From contig JAEZGX010000024.1 in the NCBI GenBank assembly GCA_023416735.1, positions 1 to 21,224 of the forward strand: 21,224 bases of DNA. The letters run 5' to 3'. Numbering within the stretch: the stretch's first letter is position 1; each line of letters begins with the position of its first letter. The translations under genes and the position numbers were made by a program. Under the pieces are notes generated by a model. It ran no database searches. It saw nothing but the letters and a program-made list of their open reading frames with translations, and was not told where the DNA came from. Positions 1 through 7,912 of the stretch are shown one piece after another. Source of the stretch: Verrucomicrobiota bacterium (GTDB lineage Bacteria > Verrucomicrobiota > Verrucomicrobiia > Opitutales > Opitutaceae).

Positions 1-337
1 ATCGCGACTCCCGCACCTCACCATCCCGCGGATCCGCCCTCAAGACCGATTTCGCCCACGCGCCCCAAAGCCGAATCGAGGCAACAGGACCTCCTCAGCA
101 TCGCCCCCTAAATACGAGAGCCGCCCCGCGCGGGGCGGCGGAAGTGACCTAACACCAAGCAAACCGTAAGAACTACAAACATCACCGTCCGTATGGACGA
201 TGCTGACTACACGGAGATAGACGGGCTCGGCGTCATAACGCTCAAAAAAAGATTGAAGAAAGTTGGCGCAAAGCAGGCGCGCCCCGAAGCCATTCTCGTC
301 CAAAGCCCTACTCACTACCCGCGGGCCCGGCTCACCG
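1..337. other. Stretch without a supportable gene
   Basis: I see no convincing coding region here. A minus-strand frame of about 105 codons runs through positions 40-357, but it needs a TTG start, overlaps the end of kamA and resembles no family I know. A plus-strand frame starting at ATG 193 overlaps the kamA 3' end by more than 100 bases. Positions about 140-260 are clearly richer in A and T than the rest of the window, including a run of seven A at 244-250, so they may hold a promoter, a small RNA or transferred DNA. A perfect 20-bp GC palindrome lies at 120-139. Confidence 0.5.
120..139. repeat. Perfect 20-bp GC-rich palindrome
   Basis: The sequence GCCGCCCCGCGCGGGGCGGC is its own reverse complement. 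As RNA it could form a very stable hairpin on either strand. No T-run follows on either side, so it is not a standard intrinsic terminator. It lies about 200 bases downstream of the kamA stop. A REP-like element or a processing hairpin is possible. Confidence 0.5.
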
Positions 338-1573
338 TTAAAACCCGCGCTGGCCAAATGTCCCGGGCGCCACTTCCGGTGTGGAAGGCCCTTCCGGTTC
401 GCTCACTTCCGTCGCGCTCACATCCCCGGGAACCACCGGCGTGCTCTTCAACGGATAGCTGAAAACTTTCCCTTCGTAGTTTCGGAAAACCACTTCATCG
501 TCGGTAATCTTTTCCAGATACTCCGGATTGATCGGCACTTTGCCACCGCCGCCGGGGGCATCGATCACGTATTGCGGCACAGCATAACCCGTCGTGTGCC
601 CGCGCAACGCCTCGATGATCTGGATCCCTTTCCGAACGTCCGCCTTGAAGTGCGCCCCGCCCGTAATCAGGTCCATCTGATACAGGTAATACGGCCGCAC
701 GCGCATCCGCAGGAGCCGATGCACCAACGCCTTCATCACCTCCGGATCGTCGTTAATCCCGCGCAGCAGCACGCTCTGATTTCCCAGCGGCACCCCTGCA
801 AACGCCAGCCGCTCGCACGCATCGCGCAGCTCCGCCGTCGCCTCCTTCGGATGATTCACATGAATGCTCATCCAGATCGGGCCATAACGCTTCAACAGCT
901 CGCACAACTCCGGCGTAATCCGCTGCGGCAGAAACACCGGTATCCGCGAACCGATCCGAATGAACTCCACGTGCTTGATCGCCCGCAAGCGGCTCAAGAG
1001 ATGCTCGAGTTTCTTGTCCGACAACAGCAGCGGATCACCGCCCGAAAGCAGCACGTCTCGCACTTCCGGATGCGCTTCGATGTAACGCAGCCCTTGTTCA
1101 AACTCCGGGTGAAAATTGTAATCCTGCGCGTTCGAAACCAACCGGCTGCGCGTGCAATACCGGCAATACGAGGCACATCGGTCGGTCACGAGAAAGAGCA
1201 CGCGATCCGGATACCGATGCACCAGGCCCGGCACCGGCGAGTGCTCATCCTCGCCCAGCGAATCCAGCATCTCCTCCGACGACAGCTGCATCTCCCCCGC
1301 CCGCGGAATCACCTGCTTGCGAATCGGGCAGTCCGGATCGTCGCGATCGATCAGGTTGAAGAAATACGGCGTGATCGCGAGCGACAGCTTCTTGTCCGCA
1401 AAATAGCAGCCCGCCCGCTCTTCCGGCGTAAGCGTCATGTAACGCTCAAGTTGCTCGACGCTGGTCAGGCGGTTTTTTAACTGCCAGACCCAGTCCTGCC
1501 AGTCCGCCGCCGGAACGTGTTGCCAAAGCCCTTGGCCCTCGAACCAAGCGGCGCGATTTTCGTGATAAGCCAT
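338..1573 (-). CDS. kamA: Lysine 2,3-aminomutase (radical SAM, KamA family)
   Basis: This 411-aa protein is predicted to convert L-lysine to L-beta-lysine in the cytoplasm using SAM, a 4Fe-4S cluster and PLP. The cluster motif CxxxCxxC is visible as CASYCRYC (Cys133, Cys137, Cys140). The PLP lysine lies in DAPGGGGK (Lys345). Asp301 and Asp338 have the same spacing as the two substrate-binding aspartates of the clostridial enzyme (37 residues apart, the second 7 before the PLP lysine). Its length matches KamA (about 416 aa) rather than the shorter EpmB (about 340 aa), and it has the KamA-type C-terminal segment after the PLP lysine. The start is the ATG at 1573; there is no clear Shine-Dalgarno. 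It is divergent from the histidine kinase. No beta-lysine acetyltransferase (AblB) or lysine-degradation gene is in view, so its role (osmolyte, lysine catabolism or EF-P modification) stays open. Confidence 0.93.
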   Translation of the reverse strand: MAYHENRAAWFEGQGLWQHVPAADWQDWVWQLKNRLTSVEQLERYMTLTPEERAGCYFADKKLSLAITPYFFNLIDRDDPDCPIRKQVIPRAGEMQLSSEEMLDSLGEDEHSPVPGLVHRYPDRVLFLVTDRCASYCRYCTRSRLVSNAQDYNFHPEFEQGLRYIEAHPEVRDVLLSGGDPLLLSDKKLEHLLSRLRAIKHVEFIRIGSRIPVFLPQRITPELCELLKRYGPIWMSIHVNHPKEATAELRDACERLAFAGVPLGNQSVLLRGINDDPEVMKALVHRLLRMRVRPYYLYQMDLITGGAHFKADVRKGIQIIEALRGHTTGYAVPQYVIDAPGGGGKVPINPEYLEKITDDEVVFRNYEGKVFSYPLKSTPVVPGDVSATEVSEPEGPSTPEVAPGTFGQRGF

Positions 1574-1591
1574 GGGCGGTATGTGCCGATA

Positions 1592-1619
1592 GGGCTAAAC
1601 ACCCCCCTCCGCCTGTCAA
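1592..1619 (-). promoter_or_regulatory. Possible sigma-70 type promoter of kamA
   Basis: Read on the minus strand, a perfect -35 consensus TTGACA lies at 1619-1614, about 40 bases upstream of the kamA ATG. Sixteen bases later there is only a weak -10 candidate, TAGCCC (1597-1592). The -35 match is good and the -10 match is poor, so this is tentative. Confidence 0.3.
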
Positions 1620-1725
1620 ACGGGCACCCGGTTTATTTCGCTCGGCAGTTTCACTACTTTTTACCCTAAAGCCTTCGGGCTCCCGACAATTGCCTTTGCC
1701 AAGCTTCCTTCGCCTTCCCATAGCG

Positions 1726-4354
1726 ATGGACGTGACCCCACGTCCGTCTTTTCGTGCGCTCACGCCCGTGTCTGTGGGGTCCGCTGTGGCGACGCTTTTT
1801 ATCGGAGGCGCTCTGACCGCACGACTCGCCGGCGACACGGCCCTGGCTGTCACCGTCGCACTTTTCACGCTCTTCGCCGCTTCGGCCATCCTGTATAACG
1901 CATGGAAAGCCGCCCAGGCCGTCGCCCTCGCCCAACACCTCCGCCGTCAAGCCGAGGAACACCAGCAAGAGCTCGCCACCGCCACCCAGCAGCTAACAGC
2001 GCTCTGGGAAAAATCGCCGGTCAGCATCTTCCTCTTCGACCCGCTCGATCCCGTCGTTCCCATCCGCATCGTCGATTGCAACCCCACGGCCTGCGAGGTC
2101 CACGGCTACACGCGCGAAGAACTCATCGGCCAAAGCGTCGACCTCATCGAAGCCGTGCCGTGGGCCCACAACATGCCCCCGGGCGAGTGGATCAACGACT
2201 ACCGCGCCGTCCCTCGTCGCGAGGGCTATAGCCGCCACCGCCGGAAGGACGGCACCATCATCGACATCGAATATTTCACGAGTCTGATCGAAGTCGGCGG
2301 CCGCGAACTCGTCCTCGGCATGGACCGCGAGGCCACCGCTCACCTGCGCGCCGAACGCGCCTTGCGAAAGCGAAGAACGCTGGCAACTTGCCGTCGCCGG
2401 CAGCGACGAGGGCGTCTGGGACTGGAAGATCGAGACCGACACCGTCTGGCTCTCACCGCGTTGGAAAAGCATCCTCGGCTACACCGACGACGAAATGCCC
2501 GATCAACGCGACTCCTGGCTCACCCGCATCCACCCCGACGACGCCAATCGCACCCAAGACGCACTTCGCGCCCATCTCGCCGGTAAAGCCGCGCACTACC
2601 GCTGCGAATACCGGATGCAGCACAAGGACGGGTCGTGGCGTTGGATTCTTTCCCGCGGCAAAGCCCAGTTCGACGCCAACGGCAACGCGCGGCGCATGCT
2701 CGGCACGCACATTGACATCACCCATCAGAAGGAAATCGAAGCCGAGCTTCGCCTCGCCAAGGAGGAAGCCGAGGCCGCCGATCGCGCCAAAAGCGAATTC
2801 CTCGCCGTGATGAGCCACGAAATCCGCACGCCGATGAATGGCGTCATCGGTTTCACCAACCTCCTCCTCGACACCTCGCTCAGCGCCGAACAACGCGACT
2901 GGCTTCTCACCATCCGCTCCAGCGGCGAATCCCTCGTCACGCTCATCAACGACATACTCGATTTCTCCAAAATCGAGTCGGGACACATGGAGCTCGATTG
3001 CCATCCCGTTCCGGTCCGCCGCTGCGTCGAAGAGGTGCTCGATCTCCTCTGGAGCAAGGCCAGCGAGAAAAAAATCGAATTGCTCCACTGGATCGACGAC
3101 GGCGTGCCCGACTGGATCGTCACCGACGGCAGCCGCCTCCGGCAGGTGCTCGTCAACCTCGTTGGCAACGCCATCAAGTTCACCGCCCAAGGAGAAGTGG
3201 AGGTTCGCGTCACCGCCGAGCCCGCCGTCGGCGACCACAACGCCCCCCGGATCGTTTTCTCCGTGCGCGATACCGGGCCCGGCATCCCCGCCGACCGCAT
3301 CGATCGTCTGTTCAAACCATTCAGCCAGGTCGATTCTTCTACGACTCGTCGCTACGGCGGCACCGGTCTCGGTCTGGCCATCAGCCGTCGCCTCGTCCAA
3401 CTCCTCGCCGGCGAAATCAGCCTCGCCCAGACTTCACCCCAGGGCTCCTGTTTCCGCTTCTACATTCAAGCGCCCCCCTCCCCTCCGCCCGAAGGCCAGG
3501 CAACCCATTCCCGCAGCGGAAACATCCACGTCGAAATCTCCGGCCGCCACGCGCTCGTAGTCGACGATAACGAAACCAACCGCCGCATCCTGGCGAGCCA
3601 GCTCAACCGTTGGGGGGTCGTTTGCCACGCGTTCGAAAAGCCCGTCCAAGCGCTTGATTACCTGCGCAACGGCGGCACCGCCCACGTCGCCTTGCTCGAC
3701 ATGATGATGCCCGACATGCACGGGGCCGACCTCGCCGCCCACCTCGCCGATGTGCGGCCGCAAAATCTTCCGCTCGTCCTCCTCTCTTCCGTCAGCCGCG
3801 AGGAACTGCGCCAGTTCGAGCCCGAGAAGATTTTTGACGTCATCCTCTGCAAACCGCTGCGCCAATCAGCCCTGCTCGACGCGCTTCACACGACTCTCGC
3901 CACCGAATTGCCCACCCCCGCCCCCTCGAAGCCTGCCGTCGGCGAACTCGACCCGACCCTCGGTCAGCGCCATCCGCTGCGCATCCTCGTCGCCGAGGAC
4001 AACATCGTTAACCAAAAACTCATCACCCGCCTGCTCGAACGGCTCGGCTACGCCCCCTTCCTCGTCAACAACGGCTTCGCCTGCCTCGAAGCCGTCCGCC
4101 GCGGCTCCTACGACGTCGTTTTGATGGACTGCCAAATGCCGGAAATGGACGGCTACGACGCCACCGCCAACATCCGCTCAGGCGGCACCGGCCCGCGCAA
4201 CAAAAAGCTCCGCATCATCGCCCTCACCGCTTCCGCCATGGTCGGCGATCGCGAAAAATGCGTCGCGGCCGGCATGGACGACTACCTTACCAAACCGATC
4301 CAGGCCCCCGACATTATCCGCCTCCTCCAAGCCACCCCTCGGCTCGACGATTAG
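1726..4354 (+). pseudogene. Hybrid sensor histidine kinase, split by a frameshift
   Basis: The two halves together encode about 875 aa. From ATG 1726 (or TTG 1690) come two membrane segments (about residues 14-33 and 38-57), a coiled linker and a first PAS domain. After the frameshift near 2367 follow a second PAS/PAC domain and a histidine kinase: H-box SHEIRTP with the phospho-His at 2816-2818, N-box NLVGNAIKF, G1 DTGPGIP and G2 GGTGLGLAI. Two receiver domains follow, with phospho-acceptor Asp codons at 3698-3700 (LLDMMMPDMHG) and 4127-4129 (LMDCQMPEMDG). No Hpt domain is seen, so phosphotransfer would need a separate protein. The 3' part reads openly from before 2369 to TAG 4354; its first ATG is at 2495, inside the second PAS. 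The coding signal stays strong on both sides, so a recent mutation or a sequencing error is likely. The signal sensed is unknown. Confidence 0.85.
2365..2371 (+). other. Frameshift site in the histidine kinase
   Basis: The first frame reads ERALRK and then turns into arginine-rich nonsense. The +1 frame from 2369 reads SEERWQLAVAGSDEGVWDW, the typical start of a PAS domain after an ALRxSEERW linker. Between the two frames there are four bases (CGAA) where three or six are expected. That means one extra base or two missing bases, in a short GCGAAAGCGAAG context. Confidence 0.8.
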
Positions 4355-4402
4355 CCGCCCCATTGCTGATGGAGGCCCGGTGCCCCGCCGCGCAATTCCT
4401 TC

Positions 4403-4431
4403 GCGACCGTTTGCAACCGTTTGCGACGATT
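4403..4431. repeat. 10-bp periodic direct repeat in the carA leader
   Basis: Two tandem copies of GC(G/A)ACCGTTT at 4403-4412 and 4413-4422 are followed by a partial third copy (GCGACGATT). They end about 50 bases before the carA start. Ten-bp spacing places the copies on one face of the helix, as in some operators, but there is no direct evidence of regulator binding. Confidence 0.3.
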
Positions 4432-4482
4432 CCCCCCTTTCCCCTTGCGAGCCCCCGCCGAGCCCCTTTCGTCTGTCCCTCA

Positions 4483-5655
4483 ATGTCCTCGTTCAAACCT
4501 GGAGTCCTCGCCCTCGAAGACGGCAGCATTTTCCGCGGTCGCGCCTTTGGCGCCGATGCCACCATCGCGGGCGAATGCGTGTTCAACACCTCGATGACCG
4601 GCTATCAGGAAATCATCACCGACCCGTCCTACTTCGGACAGATCGTCACGATGACCGCCGTTCAAATCGGCAACTACGGCCTCACGCCCGAAGACGAGGA
4701 ATCCTCCGGCCCGAAATGCGCCGGCCTCGTCGTCCGCGAACTTTCCCCCGTCGTCTCCAACTGGCGCAGCCAGATCTCGCTCCACGACTATCTCCTGAAA
4801 CACGGCATCCCCGGTCTCAGCGAAATCGATACGCGCGCCCTCACCAAGAAACTCCGCGTCGACGGCGCCATGAAGTGCTGCCTCTCGACGCTGCCGATTA
4901 GCGACGAAGAAGCCATCCAACGCGCCCGCTCCTGGCAGGACATGTCCGGCACCGACTACGTGAAGGACGTCACCTGCGACACGCCCTACATCTGGCGCGG
5001 CGACGATCCCGCCAACTTCAACGCCCCTTATCTTCCCGTCGGCACCACCCTCAACGCCCCCGGCATTCCCGCGAAGAAGTTCCGCGTGGCCGCCTTCGAT
5101 TTCGGCGCAAAGCACTCAATCTTCCGCAAACTCGTTCGCCACGGCTTCGACGTGCAGGTTTTCCCCTCCACCGCCTCGGCCGAACAGATCCGCGAGCATA
5201 ACCCCGACGCTCTCTTCCTCTCCAACGGCCCCGGCGATCCGGCCGCCCTCGACTACGTCCATAAAACCGTCAAGGGCCTCCTGCCGCACTATCCGACCTT
5301 CGGTATTTGCCTCGGCCATCAGATGGTCACGCACGCGCTCGGCGGCGAAACCTTCAAACTCAAATTCGGCCACCGCGGCGGCAACCAGCCGGTGAAAAAT
5401 ATCGAGACCGGCAAAGTCTCCATCACCGCCCAAAACCACGGCTTCGCCACCGACCCCAAATCGATCGAAGCCGCCGGCGCCAAGGTCACCGAGATCAATC
5501 TCAACGACAACACCGTCGAAGGCCTCCGCCACAAAGAGCTGCCCGTCTTCAGCGTCCAATATCACCCCGAAGCCGCTCCCGGCCCCAACGACGCCGATCC
5601 GCTCTTCCAGGACTTCTACAAGCTCGTGGAAGCCCGCAAAGCCGGCAAAATCTAA
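4483..5655 (+). CDS. carA: Carbamoyl-phosphate synthase small (glutaminase) subunit
   Basis: This 390-aa protein is predicted to hydrolyse glutamine and pass ammonia to the large subunit CarB, making carbamoyl phosphate for pyrimidine and arginine synthesis. The N-terminal CarA domain is recognisable (ALEDGSIFRGRAFG, FNTSMTGYQEIITDPSY, GIPGLSEIDTRALTKKLR). The class I glutamine amidotransferase domain follows from about residue 200, with the nucleophile Cys276 in FGICLGHQM and His361/Glu363 in VQYHPEAAPGP. The length is normal for the family. The ATG at 4483 fits the family N-terminus; the frame stays open further upstream but that part is not CarA-like. There is no clear Shine-Dalgarno. carB is not adjacent: carA is followed by a terminator, so the two subunits are encoded apart. 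Confidence 0.96.
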   Translation: MSSFKPGVLALEDGSIFRGRAFGADATIAGECVFNTSMTGYQEIITDPSYFGQIVTMTAVQIGNYGLTPEDEESSGPKCAGLVVRELSPVVSNWRSQISLHDYLLKHGIPGLSEIDTRALTKKLRVDGAMKCCLSTLPISDEEAIQRARSWQDMSGTDYVKDVTCDTPYIWRGDDPANFNAPYLPVGTTLNAPGIPAKKFRVAAFDFGAKHSIFRKLVRHGFDVQVFPSTASAEQIREHNPDALFLSNGPGDPAALDYVHKTVKGLLPHYPTFGICLGHQMVTHALGGETFKLKFGHRGGNQPVKNIETGKVSITAQNHGFATDPKSIEAAGAKVTEINLNDNTVEGLRHKELPVFSVQYHPEAAPGPNDADPLFQDFYKLVEARKAGKI

Positions 5656-5720
5656 TCAAGGCAGCCGCGTTAACCTGCTCCGACTTGCCCGGGGATCCCT
5701 AACGCGCCACTCCGCCCGCA

Positions 5721-5749
5721 AGGACGCCTCTCGAGGCGTCCTTTTTTTT
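5721..5749 (+). terminator. Intrinsic terminator of carA
   Basis: The arm AGGACGCCTC (5721-5730) pairs perfectly with GAGGCGTCCT (5733-5742), followed by a run of eight T (5742-5749). It lies 65 bases after the carA stop. The minus strand lacks a comparable T-run, so it works mainly for carA. Confidence 0.9.
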
Positions 5750-5760
5750 GCGCTCCAAAA

Positions 5761-5788
5761 CCCAAAACTCAGAACCCAAAACTCAGAA
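5761..5788. repeat. Tandem 14-bp repeat after kdsB
   Basis: Two exact copies of CCCAAAACTCAGAA lie at 5761-5774 and 5775-5788, with a partial CCAAAA copy before them at 5755-5760. The array ends three bases before the kdsB stop codon (5792-5794), so it is the immediate 3' sequence of kdsB. Bases 5760-5777 match 17 of 18 positions of a segment inside hrpA (15391-15408). Confidence 0.8.
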
Positions 5789-5791
5789 CCA

Positions 5792-6535
5792 TTACCCTAA
5801 ACTGCGCTCAAAGAGCGCCGCGTCCTCGAGCGTATCCACGCCGATCGTCGGATCCTCCGTCACCGCACACGCGATGTCGTATCCATTTTCCAGGACACGC
5901 AGCTGCTCCAGCTTTTCGAGTTGCTCGTAACGCCCCATCGGCAACTTCGCGAAGTTCTCCAACAGCTCCGCGCGATACCCATAAAGCCCAAGGTGCTTGT
6001 AACAGGGATTCGCCCGCACCCACTCGTCATCGATCGCCGACCCGAGATCCCGCGAAAAAGGCATCGGCGAACGCGAGAAATACAGCGCCCGCCCATCTCG
6101 CCGCAGCACGACTTTCACCTGATTCGGATTCGCAAAATCGACCGCCCGCTTGAACGGCGTCACGAGCGTCGCCATCGGCGCGCCGCTCTTCAACAACTCC
6201 GCCAGCGCTCGGATCTGCCCCCCGCTCACCAGCGGCTCGTCCGCCTGCACATTGACCACGAACTCCGCTTTCACCTGTCGGTTCGCCTCCGCAATCCGAT
6301 CCGTCCCGCTCTGATGCCTCGCATCCGTCAGGATCGCCCGAAACCCCGCTTTCTCGACGCAGGCCTGCAACAACTCATGATCGACGGCGAAATACAGCGG
6401 AAACTCCGCGGCTTCCCCCGCGATCCGCTCCGCCACCCACAACAACAAGGGCTTGCCTCGAATCTCGTGTAACAGCTTGCGCGGGAAGCGCGTAGATTCC
6501 AACCGACACGGCACGATGATCGCTGTCTGGGGCAT
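5792..6535 (-). CDS. kdsB: 3-deoxy-manno-octulosonate cytidylyltransferase
   Basis: This 247-aa cytoplasmic enzyme is predicted to activate KDO with CTP to CMP-KDO for lipopolysaccharide inner-core synthesis. Family motifs are clear: VPCRLESTRFPRKLL near the N-terminus (nucleotide binding), SGTDRIAEA, NVQADEPL, YFSRSPMP, KHLGLYGYR, LEQLRVLENG and a C-terminal GVDTLEDA. The length is typical (about 245-250 aa). The start is ATG 6535. It is divergent from the HPr gene with 85 bases between the two starts. The stop is followed immediately by a tandem repeat. This gene supports an outer membrane carrying LPS or a KDO-containing polymer. Confidence 0.95.
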   Translation of the reverse strand: MPQTAIIVPCRLESTRFPRKLLHEIRGKPLLLWVAERIAGEAAEFPLYFAVDHELLQACVEKAGFRAILTDARHQSGTDRIAEANRQVKAEFVVNVQADEPLVSGGQIRALAELLKSGAPMATLVTPFKRAVDFANPNQVKVVLRRDGRALYFSRSPMPFSRDLGSAIDDEWVRANPCYKHLGLYGYRAELLENFAKLPMGRYEQLEKLEQLRVLENGYDIACAVTEDPTIGVDTLEDAALFERSLG

Positions 6536-6620
6536 TCACTTGCACACTGCCGCCCGGTTTTTAGGTTGCAAGCCGCGCCCGGCTCCGGGAATTACCACAC
6601 TCTTTTTTCCAAACACTGAC

Positions 6621-6923
6621 ATGAACAAAAGCGATGCCACACCGTCCGCACCCCAGCAGCTCGTCAAGGAGCTCGTCGTGCAGAACAAAATGGGCATCCA
6701 CGCGCGACCGGCCGCAATGATCGTTCGCGTCACCAACAAGTTCAAATCCGAGGTCTTCGTCGAAAAAGACGAGGAGCAGGTGAACGGCAAAAGCATCATG
6801 GGCCTCATGATGCTCGCCGCGGGAAAAGGCTCGAAGGTCAAGTTCATCGCCACCGGCGACGACGCCGCCGCCATGCTCGCCGAACTCGACGCCCTCTTCG
6901 CCCGCAAATTCGACGAAGCCTGA
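6621..6923 (+). CDS. ptsH: HPr family phosphocarrier protein
   Basis: This 100-aa protein resembles HPr, which carries phosphate from enzyme I to sugar-specific PTS components. The active-site motif GIHARPAA holds His27, equivalent to His15 of classical HPr. The regulatory motif GKSIMGLMML holds Ser58, exactly 31 residues later as His15 and Ser46 are, so it could be a target of HPr kinase/phosphorylase. The N-terminus is about 12 residues longer than usual. The frame is open further upstream, but the ATG at 6621 gives an HPr-like product. No enzyme I, EII or hprK gene is in the window, so a regulatory rather than sugar-transport role is possible. A terminator follows. Confidence 0.92.
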   Translation: MNKSDATPSAPQQLVKELVVQNKMGIHARPAAMIVRVTNKFKSEVFVEKDEEQVNGKSIMGLMMLAAGKGSKVKFIATGDDAAAMLAELDALFARKFDEA

Positions 6924-6926
6924 GAT

Positions 6927-7015
6927 ACCACGAGAAACGCGAACCACACGAAAGGCCGGCCATACGCCGGCCTTCTTCTTTTCCGCCTTTTCGTGTGTTT
7001 CGTGTATTTCGTGGT
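6927..7015. repeat. Stuttering CACGAAA inverted repeat around the HPr terminator
   Basis: The left arm (6927-6953) and the reverse complement of the right arm (6989-7015) agree at 23 of 27 positions. Each arm is itself a 9-bp stutter of the type NNCACGAAA, repeated three times. The GC terminator hairpin lies in the middle, so the whole region can fold as a nested hairpin. It fills the space between the convergent ptsH and tatD genes, and the right arm ends three bases before the tatD stop. Confidence 0.8.
6952..6982 (+). terminator. Intrinsic terminator after the HPr gene
   Basis: AAGGCCGGC (6952-6960) pairs with GCCGGCCTT (6966-6974) across a CATAC loop, followed by a T-rich tract (TTCTTCTTTT). 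It starts 29 bases after the HPr stop and sits inside a larger inverted repeat. Confidence 0.85.
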
Positions 7016-7017
7016 TT

Positions 7018-7821
7018 TTACCTGATTCCGAAAAACCTCCGCGCGGTTTCCGAGGTCACCCGCGCGAATTCCTCCTCGCTGACCTCGAAGACCTCCCGCG
7101 CCAGAAATTCCGCTGTGTGCCGCACAAACGCCGGCTCGTTCGGCTTCCCGCGGTGCGGCATGGGCGTGAGATACGGCGCATCCGTCTCGATCATCAAGCG
7201 CCCCAGCCCCTGCAGCTTCGCCGCCGCGCGGACATTCTCCGCCGACTTATACGTCGCGATCCCCGTAAACGACCCGAACCCGCCGCGGCCCACGAGTTCG
7301 CTCATCTCCGCTTCGCCTTCCGTGAAGCAGTGAAACACCACCTTCGTCCAATCGACGCCACTCGCGTCGATCATCTCCACACACTCGCGAAACGCCCCGC
7401 GCGAATGCACCACGACCGGACACCCCAGCCGCTTCGCGATCTCCAACTGCGCCGCAAACGCCTCCCGCTGCCACCCGAAAACCCGCTCCGCCTCCGTGAG
7501 GTCCTTCGGCAGATGAAACCGATCCAGCCCACACTCGCCCAGTGCCACCGGTTTCACGCGTTCTCCACTCCAAAACCCTTCGATCTCCCCCACCGCCTTC
7601 TCCCACTCCTCCTCAACCGAACACGGATGCAACCCCACCGTGTATCGCACGAATCCGTCATTTGCCTCCGCGATCCCACGATAGAGTTCCCAATCATCCG
7701 GCGACGTTCCGATCGTGATCATCACGTCCACGCCCGCCTCCCGCGTCCGCTGCAGCGTCTCCGCCAGCACGCCCCTGCGCGCAAAGGATTCCAAATGCGT
7801 GTGTGTATCGATGAGTCCCAT
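7018..7821 (-). CDS. tatD: TatD family metal-dependent hydrolase / DNase
   Basis: This 267-aa protein belongs to the TatD family of the amidohydrolase superfamily, whose members act as Mg-dependent 3'-5' exonucleases or deoxyribonucleases. The metal and catalytic residues are all visible: His7 and His9 in IDTHTHLE, Glu96 in LGECGLD, His139 in VVHSRGA, His164 in FHCFTEG and Asp214 in IETDAPYLTP. The length is normal for the family. The start is ATG 7821. The 5' flank is unusual: a repeat element begins two bases upstream of the ATG and leaves no Shine-Dalgarno. The M32 peptidase gene lies upstream on the same strand, 91 bases away. Confidence 0.94.
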   Translation of the reverse strand: MGLIDTHTHLESFARRGVLAETLQRTREAGVDVMITIGTSPDDWELYRGIAEANDGFVRYTVGLHPCSVEEEWEKAVGEIEGFWSGERVKPVALGECGLDRFHLPKDLTEAERVFGWQREAFAAQLEIAKRLGCPVVVHSRGAFRECVEMIDASGVDWTKVVFHCFTEGEAEMSELVGRGGFGSFTGIATYKSAENVRAAAKLQGLGRLMIETDAPYLTPMPHRGKPNEPAFVRHTAEFLAREVFEVSEEEFARVTSETARRFFGIR

Positions 7822-7822
7822 T

Positions 7823-7910
7823 CTCGTGCTCGTGATTCGTGCTCTTGCTCGTGATCGAAAAAGACCGACGCCTTCAACCGAGCACGAGCACGATTAAGAT
7901 CACGAGCACG
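7823..7910. repeat. GCTCGTGAT stuttering inverted repeat (copy 1)
   Basis: The left arm (7823-7857) is built from GCTCGTG and GTGATCG units. The right arm (7879-7910) holds the inverse units (CGAGCACGAGCACG, GATCACGAGCACG). Together they occupy almost the whole gap between the M32 peptidase stop (7913) and the tatD start (7821). The 17-mer GCTCGTGATTCGTGCTC at 7828-7844 recurs exactly at 11347-11363. Confidence 0.85.
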
Positions 7911-7912
7911 TT

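Noticed and set aside
40..357. Possible 105-aa minus-strand gene after kamA
   Set aside because: TTG start, overlap with kamA, no motif and it crosses the 20-bp palindrome. I could not support it.
263..1480. Plus-strand open frame across kamA
   Set aside because: Arg-, His- and Pro-rich composition, antisense to a protein with complete KamA motifs.
2453..3400. Antisense open frame across the histidine kinase
   Set aside because: It is opposite the conserved H- and N-box region and has no recognisable motif; it is a shadow of high-GC codon use.
2495..4354. The 3' half of the histidine kinase as a separate intact gene
   Set aside because: The first ATG falls inside a PAS domain whose beginning is readable in the same frame upstream, and the 5' half stops making sense exactly where this frame starts. 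One broken gene explains both.
5761..5788. CRISPR-like array
   Set aside because: The units are 14 bp, directly adjacent and without spacers, and no cas gene is present.
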